Assembly (NCBI RefSeq): GCF_030813495.1
Contig: NZ_JAUSUI010000006.1
Coordinates: forward strand, 404,914-468,913
Direction of reading: 5' to 3'
Length of the DNA: 64,000 nt
From: Ancylobacter polymorphus
GTDB taxonomy: Bacteria; Pseudomonadota; Alphaproteobacteria; Rhizobiales; Xanthobacteraceae
A model generated the notes under the pieces. It saw nothing but the letters and a program-made list of their open reading frames with translations, searched no databases and had not been told where the DNA came from. Position 1 is the stretch's first letter. Each line of letters opens with the position of its first letter. Position numbers and translations under genes: made by a program. Positions 46,106 through 55,294 of the stretch are shown piece after piece.

Positions 46106-48406
46106 TCACTGGGCTCCCGGCTGAAGGGTTGACCGGGCGATCCGCACCGGCACGCCCTTGGACGACGGCGTGAAGCTCTGGGGATCGTGCGCGTAGAGCG
46201 GAACCAGGGGGTTGGTCTCGGGGTAGTAGGCGGCGCAGCTGCCGGCGGGGAAATCGTAGGCAATGAGGCGGAAGCCGCGCAGGGCGCGCTCCACCCCGTC
46301 CGTCGACAGGGTGGCGATGTCGACCTGGTCCCCGTCCTCAAGGCCCCGGCGGGCGATCTCGTCGCGGTTGAGGAACAGCACGTCGCGCTGGCCGTAGACG
46401 CCGCGATAGCGGTCGGAGAGCGAATAGAGCGTGGTGTTGTACTGGTCGTGGCTGCGCATGGTGGACAGCCACAGCGCGTCGGGATCGATCACGGCCGGGT
46501 CTTCGCACAGGCCCACGCAGACGAGGAACTGCGCCTTGCCGCTCGGCGTCGCCCAGATGCGCTCGCGGGCGAGCGAGGTGAGATGGAAGCCGCCCGGCGC
46601 CTTGATCCGCGTGTTGTAGCCCCGGAAGATCGGGAAGATCGCCTCGATCTCCGTGCGGATCCGCGCGTAATCGCCGACGAGCCCTTCCCAGTCGATCGCG
46701 ACCCTGTTGCCCAGCGTCGCCCGCGCCATGCCGGCGATGATGGCGGGCTCGCTCTTGAGATAGGGCGAGGCGGGCGGGTTGTGGCCGGCGGAGGCATGGA
46801 CCATGGACATGGAATCCTCCACCGTCACCGCCTGCGGGCCGGTGGCCTGCAGGTCCCGCTCGGTGCGGCCGAGGCACGGCAGGATCAGCGCCTCGCGGCC
46901 ATGGACGAGATGGCTGCGGTTGAGCTTGGTGGCGATGTGGACGGTGAGGTCGAGCCGCCGCAGCGCTTCCTGCGTGCGCGGGAGATCGGGAATGGCGGCG
47001 GCGAAATTGCCGCCGAGGCCGATGAACACCCGCACCTCGCCCCGCAGCATCGCCTCCAGCGCCGTGACGACGTTGTGGCCATGCGCGCGCGGCGGGGCGA
47101 AGCCGTAGCGCGTTTCCAGCCGGTCGAGGAATTCGGTCGAGGGGATTTCGGTAATGCCGACCGTGCGGTCGCCCTGCACATTGGAATGGCCGCGCACCGG
47201 GCAGATGCCGCTGCCCTCGCGCCCGACATGCCCGCGCAGCAAGGCGAGATTGGCGATCTGCTGCACATTCTGCGTGCCGTGGCGGTGCTGGGTGATGCCC
47301 ATGCCATAGACGAGAATGGCGCGTTCGGCCTTGGCATAGGCCGCGCCCGCGCTTTCGATGTCGGCGCGCGACAGGCCGCTCTTGGCGGTGATGGCGTCCC
47401 AGGAGGTGGCGTCGAGATCGGCGATCAGCGCCTCGATGCCGGTGCTGTGGCCATGGATGAAATCCCAGTCCAGCACCGGCGCCGCGCCGGCCGCCTGCGC
47501 GGCGCGGTCGGCGGCGAGGAGATGTTTCATCATCCCCTTGAGCACGGCGACATCGCCGCCGACCTTGACCTGGAAAATGCGGGAGGAGATCGGCGTCGAG
47601 GTCAGCGTCGCCATTTCCACCGGGTTCTGCGGCGCCTGGAAGCGCTCCAGCGCCCGTTCGCGGAACGGGTTGAAGGAGAGGATGGTCGCGCCGCGCCGCG
47701 CGGCGTTGCGCAGCTCCGTCATCATGCGCGGGGAATTGGTGCCGGGGTTCTGGCCGAAGATCAGGATGGCGTCGGCCTTGTCGAAATCCTCCAGCAGCAC
47801 CGTGCCCTTGCCGACGCCGATCGAGTGCGGCAGGCCGACGCTGGTGGCCTCGTGGCACATGTTGGAGCAGTCGGGGAAATTGTTGGTGCCGACGGCGCGG
47901 GCGAACAGCTGGTAGAGAAACGCGGCTTCATTGGAGGCGCGGCCGGAGGTGTAGAACTCGGCCATATCAGGGTCGGGCAGGGCGTTGAGATGGCGCCCCA
48001 CGGTGGCGAAGGCGTCCTCCCAGCTCACCGGCACATAGCGGTCGGTCAGCGCGTCATAGCGCAGCGGGTGGGTGAGCCGGCCCTGCATTTCCAGCTCGAA
48101 ATCGGTGAAGGCCTCCAGTTCGCTCACGGTGAAGCGGGCGAAGAAATCGGGTGTGCAACGCCGGGCGGTCGCCTCCCAGGCCACCGCCTTGCCGCCATTC
48201 TCGCAATATTCGAACGGCGAGGGGTTCTTCGGGTCGGCCCAGCCGCAGCCGGGGCAGTCGAAGCCGCCGGGCTGGTTCATGCGCGCGAGCGTCGCCATGC
48301 CGGAGACCGCGACATGCTGTTCGATCAGCGCCGCGCCCATCGCCTTGAGGGCGCCCCAGCCCCCGGCGGGTTCATGATAGGGACGAATACTCTTCGCGAT
48401 GCCCAT
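46106..48406 (-). CDS. FdhF/YdeP-family molybdopterin oxidoreductase
   Basis: 766 residues. Near the N-terminus CPGCGWADPKNPSPFEYCENGG is the usual YdeP Cys region, which may not hold a full 4Fe-4S site. NNFPDCSNMCHEATSVGLPHS aligns with the formate dehydrogenase active-site loop, with Cys (MCHE) where FdhF has selenocysteine. ILIFGQNPGTNSPRMM and CPVRGHSNVQGDRTVGI bind the molybdopterin guanine dinucleotides, and the C-terminal MSRDQYN-like segment MRSHDQYNTTLYS closes the cofactor site. E. coli YdeP is tied to acid resistance; the substrate is not known. The ATG at 48406 has GGAGA upstream. Confidence 0.9.
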   Translation of the reverse strand: MGIAKSIRPYHEPAGGWGALKAMGAALIEQHVAVSGMATLARMNQPGGFDCPGCGWADPKNPSPFEYCENGGKAVAWEATARRCTPDFFARFTVSELEAFTDFELEMQGRLTHPLRYDALTDRYVPVSWEDAFATVGRHLNALPDPDMAEFYTSGRASNEAAFLYQLFARAVGTNNFPDCSNMCHEATSVGLPHSIGVGKGTVLLEDFDKADAILIFGQNPGTNSPRMMTELRNAARRGATILSFNPFRERALERFQAPQNPVEMATLTSTPISSRIFQVKVGGDVAVLKGMMKHLLAADRAAQAAGAAPVLDWDFIHGHSTGIEALIADLDATSWDAITAKSGLSRADIESAGAAYAKAERAILVYGMGITQHRHGTQNVQQIANLALLRGHVGREGSGICPVRGHSNVQGDRTVGITEIPSTEFLDRLETRYGFAPPRAHGHNVVTALEAMLRGEVRVFIGLGGNFAAAIPDLPRTQEALRRLDLTVHIATKLNRSHLVHGREALILPCLGRTERDLQATGPQAVTVEDSMSMVHASAGHNPPASPYLKSEPAIIAGMARATLGNRVAIDWEGLVGDYARIRTEIEAIFPIFRGYNTRIKAPGGFHLTSLARERIWATPSGKAQFLVCVGLCEDPAVIDPDALWLSTMRSHDQYNTTLYSLSDRYRGVYGQRDVLFLNRDEIARRGLEDGDQVDIATLSTDGVERALRGFRLIAYDFPAGSCAAYYPETNPLVPLYAHDPQSFTPSSKGVPVRIARSTLQPGAQ

Positions 48407-48787
48407 GTCTGTCTCCGAATGCGACCGACGCCGGCTCCGGCGCCTCAATCACAATGACCATCAGGCAGAGACCCCTCCATTCTACATCGGGCTGCCGCCG
48501 GGATTGGTTGGTTTGATCTGGAAATACCTAGGTATGATTTACGCGCCGGCCTTTTGTTCTTGGCGGTTTCGGGCGGTATTCTGCTAGTGTCGGCGCTATG
48601 GGGCCGGCGGCGCGAGGTCCGCCTGTGCCGCGCGCACCCACGTCCCCGCCGTGCCTTCCTGCAAGACGGCCGGCGTCGCGGCTCCTATCTCTCGGTGCCG
48701 CCGCACGCCGGCACCGGCCCGGCGCGCGGCTCCGCACCGCTGGCGGCGCCAGCGATGTCACCGGCCGGCACGACGGGACCTTCGGTC
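48407..48787. other. Divergent intergenic region upstream of ydeP and the monooxygenase
   Basis: About 380 bases. The frame of the monooxygenase stays open back to 48554 but that stretch is Arg/Ala-rich without similarity. The region holds a perfect palindrome (listed separately) and, on the minus strand, a TAGAAT that could be a -10 about 75 bp before ydeP. Otherwise nothing convincing. Confidence 0.5.
48524..48535. promoter_or_regulatory. Perfect palindrome ATACCTAGGTAT, candidate operator
   Basis: A 12-bp perfect inverted repeat, 118 bp upstream of the ydeP start and about 250 bp upstream of the divergent monooxygenase. It matches the ATACC-N2-GGTAT site 112 bp upstream of the AraC gene at 7532. 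A likely binding site of a dimeric regulator governing the ydeP-cioAB-poxB series; the regulator is not identified. Confidence 0.45.
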
Positions 48788-49915
48788 ATGAACCCTCGCA
48801 TCCTCATCATTGGCGGGTCGATGGGCGGCCTGTTCGCCGCCGTCCTCCTTGCCCGCGCCGGTTTCGACGTGCGGGTGCGCGAGCGCTCGCGGCACGGCCT
48901 CGAAGGGCGCGGCGCCGGGCTGGTGGCGCAGCGCGAGGTGTTCGACATGCTGCGCGAAATCGGCGTCGAGCATGTCGCCCGTGTCGGCGTCACCGCGCCG
49001 GAGCGCATCTATCTCGACCGCGATGACCGCATCATCCACCGCCAGCACATGCCGCAGACGCAGCTTTCCTGGGATGTGCTGTGGCGCAGCTTCCGCGCGC
49101 AGGTGCCGGCGGAGCGCTACCGCATCGACGCCCGCGCCGTCGCGGTGAACCCGGCGCCTGCGGGGGCGCGCGTGCGCTATGAGGACGGCACCGAGGAGGA
49201 GGCGGACCTCGTCATCGGCGCCGACGGTATCGGCTCGCGCGTCCGTACCGCCGTCTCCGGCCCGTCGGCGCAGCCGGCCTATGTCGGCTACGCCACCTGG
49301 CGCGGGCTGGTGCCGGAAGCGCACATGCCGGCGGTCGCGGCGCGCCAGCTGTTCGAGCGCTTCGCCTTCTGCGACGCGCCGGGCTCGCACATACTGGGTT
49401 ATCTCGTCCCCGGCGCCGATGGCGCCACCGGGGTCGGGCACCGGCGCTACAACTGGGTCTGGTATCGCCGCTACACGCCGGAGGAACTCGGCGACGTGCT
49501 CACCGATCGCGACGGCGTGCGCCGGCCCTTCTCGCTTGCCCCCGGGCGTGTCCGGCCCGAAGGCGTGGCGGCGCTCAGGGCGCAGGCGCAGGAGGTGCTC
49601 CCGCCCTCCTTCGCGGCGGCGGTGGCGGCGGAGCCGGAGCCCTTCATCCACGCCATTTTCGATTATGCGCCGGACCATATGGTCAAGGGCCGGGTCGCGC
49701 TGATGGGCGATGCCGCCTTCGTCGCCCGGCCGCACACGGCGATGGGCGTCGCCAAGGCGGCGGGGGATGCCTTCGCCCTGCGCGACGCGCTGCGCCAGCA
49801 TGCCGATCTCGATGCCGCGCTTGCCGCCTATGGCGAGGCCCGCGTGCCGGCCGGGCAGGCGATCGTCGCCTATGGCCAGCGGCTCGGCCGCAACCTCGCG
49901 CTCAACGCCGGCTGA
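48788..49915 (+). CDS. FAD-dependent aromatic-type monooxygenase
   Basis: 375 residues. The FAD GxGxxG site is ILIIGGSMGGLFAAVLLARAG, the NADPH-side DG motif is LVIGADGIGSRVR and the second FAD motif is GRVALMGDAAFVARPHTAMGVAKAAGDAF. This is the group A flavoprotein hydroxylase layout. The C-terminal layout resembles dihydroxypyridine-hydroxylating enzymes of this group, and an N-heterocycle substrate would fit the nearby molybdenum hydroxylase, but that is inference. The ATG at 48788 is preferred because the Rossmann motif follows at once. Confidence 0.85.
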   Translation: MNPRILIIGGSMGGLFAAVLLARAGFDVRVRERSRHGLEGRGAGLVAQREVFDMLREIGVEHVARVGVTAPERIYLDRDDRIIHRQHMPQTQLSWDVLWRSFRAQVPAERYRIDARAVAVNPAPAGARVRYEDGTEEEADLVIGADGIGSRVRTAVSGPSAQPAYVGYATWRGLVPEAHMPAVAARQLFERFAFCDAPGSHILGYLVPGADGATGVGHRRYNWVWYRRYTPEELGDVLTDRDGVRRPFSLAPGRVRPEGVAALRAQAQEVLPPSFAAAVAAEPEPFIHAIFDYAPDHMVKGRVALMGDAAFVARPHTAMGVAKAAGDAFALRDALRQHADLDAALAAYGEARVPAGQAIVAYGQRLGRNLALNAG

Positions 49916-49927
49916 GCCCGCCGCGCC

Positions 49928-52900
49928 TCAGCCGGCCGCGTCGGCGTGAAAGGGGAGGCGGATGCGGAAGGCGCTGCCCCGTCCCTCCACCGACCGCGCG
50001 TCCAGCGTGCCGCCATGCAGTTCGACGATGGAGCGGCAGATGGCGAGCCCCACCCCCATGCCGGTGGCCTTGGTGGTGAAGAAGGGCTGGAAGATCCGCC
50101 CGAGCAGGTCGGGCGCCATGCCGCAGCCGCTGTCCTCGACCGTCACCTCGACCCGGTCCCCGGTCGTGGCGGTGCTAATGCTCAATGTGCGGTCCACCCG
50201 TGCCGGGTCGCCCATGGCGTGCAGCGCGTTGGTGACGAGGTTGAACATCACCTGCTGCAACTGCACCCGGTCCGCGAGCACGGCGCGGCTCTCCGGGGCG
50301 AGGGCGGTGGCGAGCGTCACCCCGGCGGCGGCGATATCCGGTGCCAGCAGCGTGAGCACCTCCTCGACCACACTTTCGATCCGCAGCGGGGCGAGGGAAG
50401 AGGGCGCCTGCTTCACCAGCGCGCGCAGGGCCTGGATGATGTCGGCGGCCCGCCGCCCGGCATTGCGGATGCCGAGCAGATTGCTTCTCACCTCCTCGAA
50501 ATCCGGCTCCGGCCGGTTCATCCAGCGCAGCGCCGCCTCGGCATAGGAGACGATGCTGCCGAGCGGCTGGTTGATCTCATGGGCGATGGCGGAGGTGAAG
50601 CTGCCCATGGCGGTCAGTTGGGTGGTGCGCGCCAGCTCGCTGCGGGCCTCCCGCAGGTCGAATTCCGCCCGCGCGCGGCGCAGATTCTCCTCCATCAGGT
50701 CGCCATAGAGCCGGGCGGCATCCAGCGAGATCGCCGCCTGCGGAGCCAGCACGTCCAGCATGGCCATGCGGCGCGGGGTGAACACCTCGGCCGCCAGCGC
50801 GTTTTCGAGATAGAGAATGCCGATGAGTTCGCCGCGCTTGAGCAGCGGAATACAGGCGAGCGAGCGAATGGTGCTCCGCCCCATCGACAGGCCGCGATCC
50901 GGCGCTTCCAGCGCCGCGTCGGCCAGTGTCACCGGCTTGCCGGTGCGCCACACCGTCTGCAGCACGGAGGAGGGCATGAGCTGTTCCGGCGCCGCATCCG
51001 GCCGCAGCTCGATCTCGACCGCCTGGTGACGCACCCGCGCCACGGCTTCGATGACCGGTACGCCGCCGCGGAGCAGCAGCAGCAGGCCGAACTGCGCCCC
51101 CGCATGCACCACCATGCTCTTCATCAGCGTGCGGACGACCTGTTCCAGACCGATTTCTTCCGCCAGGGCCTGTGAGGCCGACCTGACCACGGCGAGGTCG
51201 AGCTGGTTCTGCATCCGCTCCGGCGCGGCGACGCGCGTGTCGGCATCGTCCATGGGCTCCGGCGCGGCGCCGAGCCGCGCGGCCTTGCCATGGGCGCCCC
51301 ATTGCCGGTAGCCGCGCGCCGCCGCGCGCAGGCAGCCCTGCGCCGGCGCCACGAGACGCGCACCCAGATAGAGCTGGGCGGCAAGTTCGTGGGCAAGAGC
51401 CTGATCGTGGAGGAAGCCGGCGGCGCCCGCCGCGCCGGCGGCCTGCTCGAAAAGCGCCGCCGCGCTTTCGAAACGCCCTTCAAGGCGCGCGGCCTCGGCT
51501 TCCAGCAGCAGATGCTTGCCGCCGAAGGTTTCGGGGTTGAGCCGCGCCCACCCGGCAAAGCGCGCGCGGGCCTCGCTCAGGCCGTCAAGGCGCGCGGCGA
51601 GCGGAGCCTCGGCCGGCAGGGTGCGCAGCCTTGCGAGGGCGAGGAAGAAGCAGGATTGCGCCGTGTCGATATGCGCCGCCGCCGCCCAGGCGAGTGCGTC
51701 CGCGCGGGTGAGATGGCGCGCGGCGGCGTCGTAATCGCCGCGATAGAAGCAGCGCAGCCCGGCATAGTGCTCGGTCCAGAAGCGGGTGGCGACGGAAGAG
51801 CTGTGCGAGGCCGGCGCGACCGGGACGGGCACGCGGTCCGTCGAGGCGAGATCGTCGACGAAGGCGAGCTGCGCGGCGAGGATCTGCTCGATATCGGCAT
51901 AGCCGACCTCCGCGGTCCTCGCGAGGCTGTCCACCAGCTCCGCCCGCAGCCGGTCCAGCCGCTCGCCGAGGATCAGCAGGTTGGAGGCGATGTGGTTGCG
52001 GGCATAGCACGTCATGCCGACATCGCCGGCCGCCTGTCCGATCCGGGCGCCTTCGCGGGCATGGTCGAGCGCGGTGCGGATCGGTTGGGTCCAGGCGCTG
52101 ACCTGATCGAGGGCGATGAGCGTTGCCGTGCGCTGCGCCTCATAGCCGTCGCGGGCGGCGAGAGTGGTGGCCGCCGCCGCGAGTTCGGCGCCGCGCTGAT
52201 AGGCGGCGTAATGCTGGGCGCTCAGCATGCCGAAAAAGGCGAGGCCATAGGCGGTTTCGGGCGCCAGCCCATGGGCGAGGGAGAGTTCGAGAATAGAGAT
52301 CGTGTGCAGGAAGCGCAGTTCGCCTTCGACGAAAAAGGACGCGATGAGGGTGGAGAGCAGCGCCAGCGCCGCCCGCGCCCGCCGGTCCGTCATGTCGGGC
52401 AGCGCCAGCAGCGCGTCGAGGCCCATCGCGTCGAGCCGCTCCCGGCAGGCGCGGTAGCGCGCATCGAGCTGTTGGAGGGTCGGTGCCGCGTCGAGCTCGA
52501 TGTCGAGCCTTCTCAGCCCGTCCAGCGCCGCCGCGATCGCCTCGGGATAGGCGCTCTTGACCGTCAAGGCCAGCGCACGCAGGCGGTGGATGTCGGCGAG
52601 GTCGAAAGCGTCGCGCGCCAGCGCCGGCAGGGCGTCCAGCGCGTCGAGCGCCTCCTCGACCTGCGCCAGCGCCAGCAGGCAGTCGCAGCGCAGCCATTCC
52701 ACTTCGAAGCCGGGCAGCGCTCCGGCCTCGGCGGGATCGGCGGCCATGCGCCGGATCAGGTCCACGCAGTGCAGCGCGCGCTCGGCATCGCCCGCGCTCC
52801 GGCACAGCCGCGCCGCCACCATGACGATGCGGGCGAAGCGGGCACGGTCCTGCGCGGAAAGGCTGTCGAGGTCGCAGCGCTCGATCTGGGCGGCGATGTC

Positions 52901-55087
52901 CAGGGCGAGGTTGCGGTCGGTCTCGATGTCGCCGGCGGCCAGCAGGCGGGCATTGTTGAGATGTTCGCGCGCCCGGTGTTCCGGCGTCATCCGCGCATAG
53001 GCCGCCTCCAGCACCCGGTCATGGACGATGGCGAAATCCGCCCCCACCCGGTGCAGCAGCCCGGCGGCGACCAGCGCGCCGGCGGCGCTTGCGGCCTGCT
53101 CAACGCTGATGTCCGACAGCCGCGCCGCCGCGCCGGCGGAGCAACGCCCGCCGAGACTGGCGCAATGCTGGAGGACTCCGCGCTGGAGCGGTGACAGCGC
53201 GTCGATGCGCCGGTTCATCAGGTCGGGAATGCCCTGTGGCTGGCCGAGGCGCTCCGCGTCCCACACCCACGCACAGCGCTCCGCGTCGAACCGCAGAATG
53301 CGCTCGTCGCGCAGCCTTTGCAGCAGCTGGCCGGCATGGAAAGGATTGCCCCCGGTCTCGCGATGGACGATCTCGGCGAGGCCGCGCACTTCCTCCGCCG
53401 TGCTCTTGAGAGTGAAGGCGACCAGCTCATCCGTGTCGCGGGCCGTGAGCGGGCGCAGGCGCACTTCCGGTGCCGCCGAGGCCACGCGGCCGGCCGCATC
53501 GAGCAGGTCGCGCAGGTTCATCCGATGGCGCGTCTCCGTGCGGTAGGCACCGATCACCAGCACATGGGCGGGCGGCGCGTCGCACAGTTGGCGCAGCACG
53601 GCGAGGCTGGCATGGTCGAACCATTGCAGATCGTCGAAGAACAGCACCACAGGGTTCTCCGGCGCGGCGAGGGCGCCGAAGGTCTCGATGACGATCCGCG
53701 CCAAGCGGGCCTGCGCCAATTGGGCGGGGACATCGCGTGGGGCGGAGGCGTCCGGCGGCAGGAAGGGCAGGTCCGGCGCCAGTTCGGCGAGGAGCCGGCC
53801 GCAGCCGCTCACCCCGGCGAGGCGCGCCTGTGCGGCCATGAGCGCGGTGGCGTCCCCGGCCATAAGCTGCGCCAATGTCCGCCGCAGCGCCTGCCGCAGC
53901 GGCGCGAGGGGCGCGCCCTGCCGCAGCTGCACGCCCTTGGCGGCGGCGCAAATCACGCCCCGGCCCCGCAGCTCGGTCAGAAAGGTTTCGACCAGCGTGG
54001 ATTTGCCGGCGCCGGGCGGGCCGGAGACCAGCAGGACATGCGGCGCCGCGGCCGCACGGAAAGCCGCATAGCCCTCGGCCAGAGCCCGGCTCTCCTCCCG
54101 CCGCCCGAACAGCCGTGTGGCGACCTGCGCGGCGTCGGCGAACTCCCCGCGCGCCAGGGGGAAGGTCTCCGCCTGTCCGTGGCGGTCGAGTGCGCGCGCC
54201 ACGCGCCGCAGATCGGCCGCCAGCGCCTCGGCGGTCTGGTAGCGCGCGCGGGCGTCCTTGCTCAGCAGCTTGAGCAGAATGGCGTCGAGCACGGGCGGCA
54301 CGTCCGGCCGCCGCTGCCGCACCGAGGGCGCTTCCATTGCCACATGGGCGTGAAGCCAGCCGGCGATGCCATCGGCGGCCAGCGGCAGCGCGCCGGTCAG
54401 CTGCTCGTAGAGAATGACGCCGATGGCGTAGAGGTCGGCACGGGCATCGGCCGGCGCCGGGTCGGTGCGCAGCAATTCGGGCGCGGCATAGGGCAGTTCC
54501 TGCCGCAGCGCCGCGTAGTCCTGCGCCGGTCCGGAGCCCTCGCCGGCGCCGGCCTCGAACTCAGCGAAACGCACATGCAGGTCCGCGTCGAACAACAGCC
54601 GCCCCGGCACCAGCGCGCCATGAACGACGCCTGCCGCGTGCAGCCGCGCCAGCGCGCTCGCCGTCGCCACGGCGAGGGCGAGGAACTCGGCAAGGCCGGC
54701 TCCGCCCCGGGCGAACTCCGCGAGGGTGCGTCGCATAGGGTGGGGATAGACGAGGGCGAAACTGTCCGGCGCGCCGAGAAAGGCCGGTGCCTCGGCGAGG
54801 TCCTCGCCCAGCCGCAGGGCGAGAGCGGCGCCAAGCTGCAGCCGGCAGGCCGCCGCGCTGTTCCAGCGCGCGCTGCGGATGAGCCAGCTTGCGCCTTCCG
54901 CGTCGAGCGCGTGCCAGCTGTCGATCCCCGCCTCGACGCTTCGCGCCGTCACCGCCAGGCCTCCCCACCATTCGTCGCCCTTGACGCCGAGGCGGCCGAC
55001 GAGCTCATTGCTGAGAAGGTAGGGGGTGCCGGGGGCGCAGGCGATGCCGGCGTCCTCGACATGCTGCGCGGTGGTCCTGGAGTTCAT
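49928..55087 (-). CDS. Pseudokinase/AAA-ATPase/GAF/histidine kinase multidomain protein
   Basis: 1719 residues. Residues about 20-310 are a Ser/Thr-kinase fold, but the catalytic loop reads VVHGALVPGRLLFD (Asp of HRD missing) and the DFG position reads AEF, so it should be inactive. Residues about 325-600 are an AAA-type ATPase with SGPPGAGKSTLVETF and PVVLFFDDLQWFDHAS. A long helical TPR-like region follows (to about 1290), then a GAF domain (about 1310-1460), a coiled coil and a histidine kinase with SAIAHEINQPLGSIVSYAEA (His about 1506) and GMGVGLAICRSIVELHGG. No response regulator is adjacent. The ATG at 55087 has GGAG upstream; GTG at 55147 is an alternative. It is divergent from an AraC gene. 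Confidence 0.88.
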   Translation of the reverse strand: MNSRTTAQHVEDAGIACAPGTPYLLSNELVGRLGVKGDEWWGGLAVTARSVEAGIDSWHALDAEGASWLIRSARWNSAAACRLQLGAALALRLGEDLAEAPAFLGAPDSFALVYPHPMRRTLAEFARGGAGLAEFLALAVATASALARLHAAGVVHGALVPGRLLFDADLHVRFAEFEAGAGEGSGPAQDYAALRQELPYAAPELLRTDPAPADARADLYAIGVILYEQLTGALPLAADGIAGWLHAHVAMEAPSVRQRRPDVPPVLDAILLKLLSKDARARYQTAEALAADLRRVARALDRHGQAETFPLARGEFADAAQVATRLFGRREESRALAEGYAAFRAAAAPHVLLVSGPPGAGKSTLVETFLTELRGRGVICAAAKGVQLRQGAPLAPLRQALRRTLAQLMAGDATALMAAQARLAGVSGCGRLLAELAPDLPFLPPDASAPRDVPAQLAQARLARIVIETFGALAAPENPVVLFFDDLQWFDHASLAVLRQLCDAPPAHVLVIGAYRTETRHRMNLRDLLDAAGRVASAAPEVRLRPLTARDTDELVAFTLKSTAEEVRGLAEIVHRETGGNPFHAGQLLQRLRDERILRFDAERCAWVWDAERLGQPQGIPDLMNRRIDALSPLQRGVLQHCASLGGRCSAGAAARLSDISVEQAASAAGALVAAGLLHRVGADFAIVHDRVLEAAYARMTPEHRAREHLNNARLLAAGDIETDRNLALDIAAQIERCDLDSLSAQDRARFARIVMVAARLCRSAGDAERALHCVDLIRRMAADPAEAGALPGFEVEWLRCDCLLALAQVEEALDALDALPALARDAFDLADIHRLRALALTVKSAYPEAIAAALDGLRRLDIELDAAPTLQQLDARYRACRERLDAMGLDALLALPDMTDRRARAALALLSTLIASFFVEGELRFLHTISILELSLAHGLAPETAYGLAFFGMLSAQHYAAYQRGAELAAAATTLAARDGYEAQRTATLIALDQVSAWTQPIRTALDHAREGARIGQAAGDVGMTCYARNHIASNLLILGERLDRLRAELVDSLARTAEVGYADIEQILAAQLAFVDDLASTDRVPVPVAPASHSSSVATRFWTEHYAGLRCFYRGDYDAAARHLTRADALAWAAAAHIDTAQSCFFLALARLRTLPAEAPLAARLDGLSEARARFAGWARLNPETFGGKHLLLEAEAARLEGRFESAAALFEQAAGAAGAAGFLHDQALAHELAAQLYLGARLVAPAQGCLRAAARGYRQWGAHGKAARLGAAPEPMDDADTRVAAPERMQNQLDLAVVRSASQALAEEIGLEQVVRTLMKSMVVHAGAQFGLLLLLRGGVPVIEAVARVRHQAVEIELRPDAAPEQLMPSSVLQTVWRTGKPVTLADAALEAPDRGLSMGRSTIRSLACIPLLKRGELIGILYLENALAAEVFTPRRMAMLDVLAPQAAISLDAARLYGDLMEENLRRARAEFDLREARSELARTTQLTAMGSFTSAIAHEINQPLGSIVSYAEAALRWMNRPEPDFEEVRSNLLGIRNAGRRAADIIQALRALVKQAPSSLAPLRIESVVEEVLTLLAPDIAAAGVTLATALAPESRAVLADRVQLQQVMFNLVTNALHAMGDPARVDRTLSISTATTGDRVEVTVEDSGCGMAPDLLGRIFQPFFTTKATGMGVGLAICRSIVELHGGTLDARSVEGRGSAFRIRLPFHADAAG

Positions 55088-55294
55088 CACCATCTCCATC
55101 CGTCCGCTCCACCCTGCCGGCGCCGTGTCGCAAGGGGGAGCGGACACTACAGGGCCTTAACCTGCCGCAGCCCTGCGGCGGCGTCTTTGCCGGGATCGGC
55201 ATTGTGTTTGCTTGGATTGACGTGCTTGATCCCGGCGCCGCCCCGCCTCAGGATCGAAACGTGAGAGTGCAGCCCATGCGAACGAGGATGTGAC

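Noticed and set aside
43606..46173. 855-codon plus-strand frame across the cytochrome bd genes
   Set aside because: Composition is Glu/Gln/His-rich shadow sequence; the minus strand encodes clear CioA and CioB.
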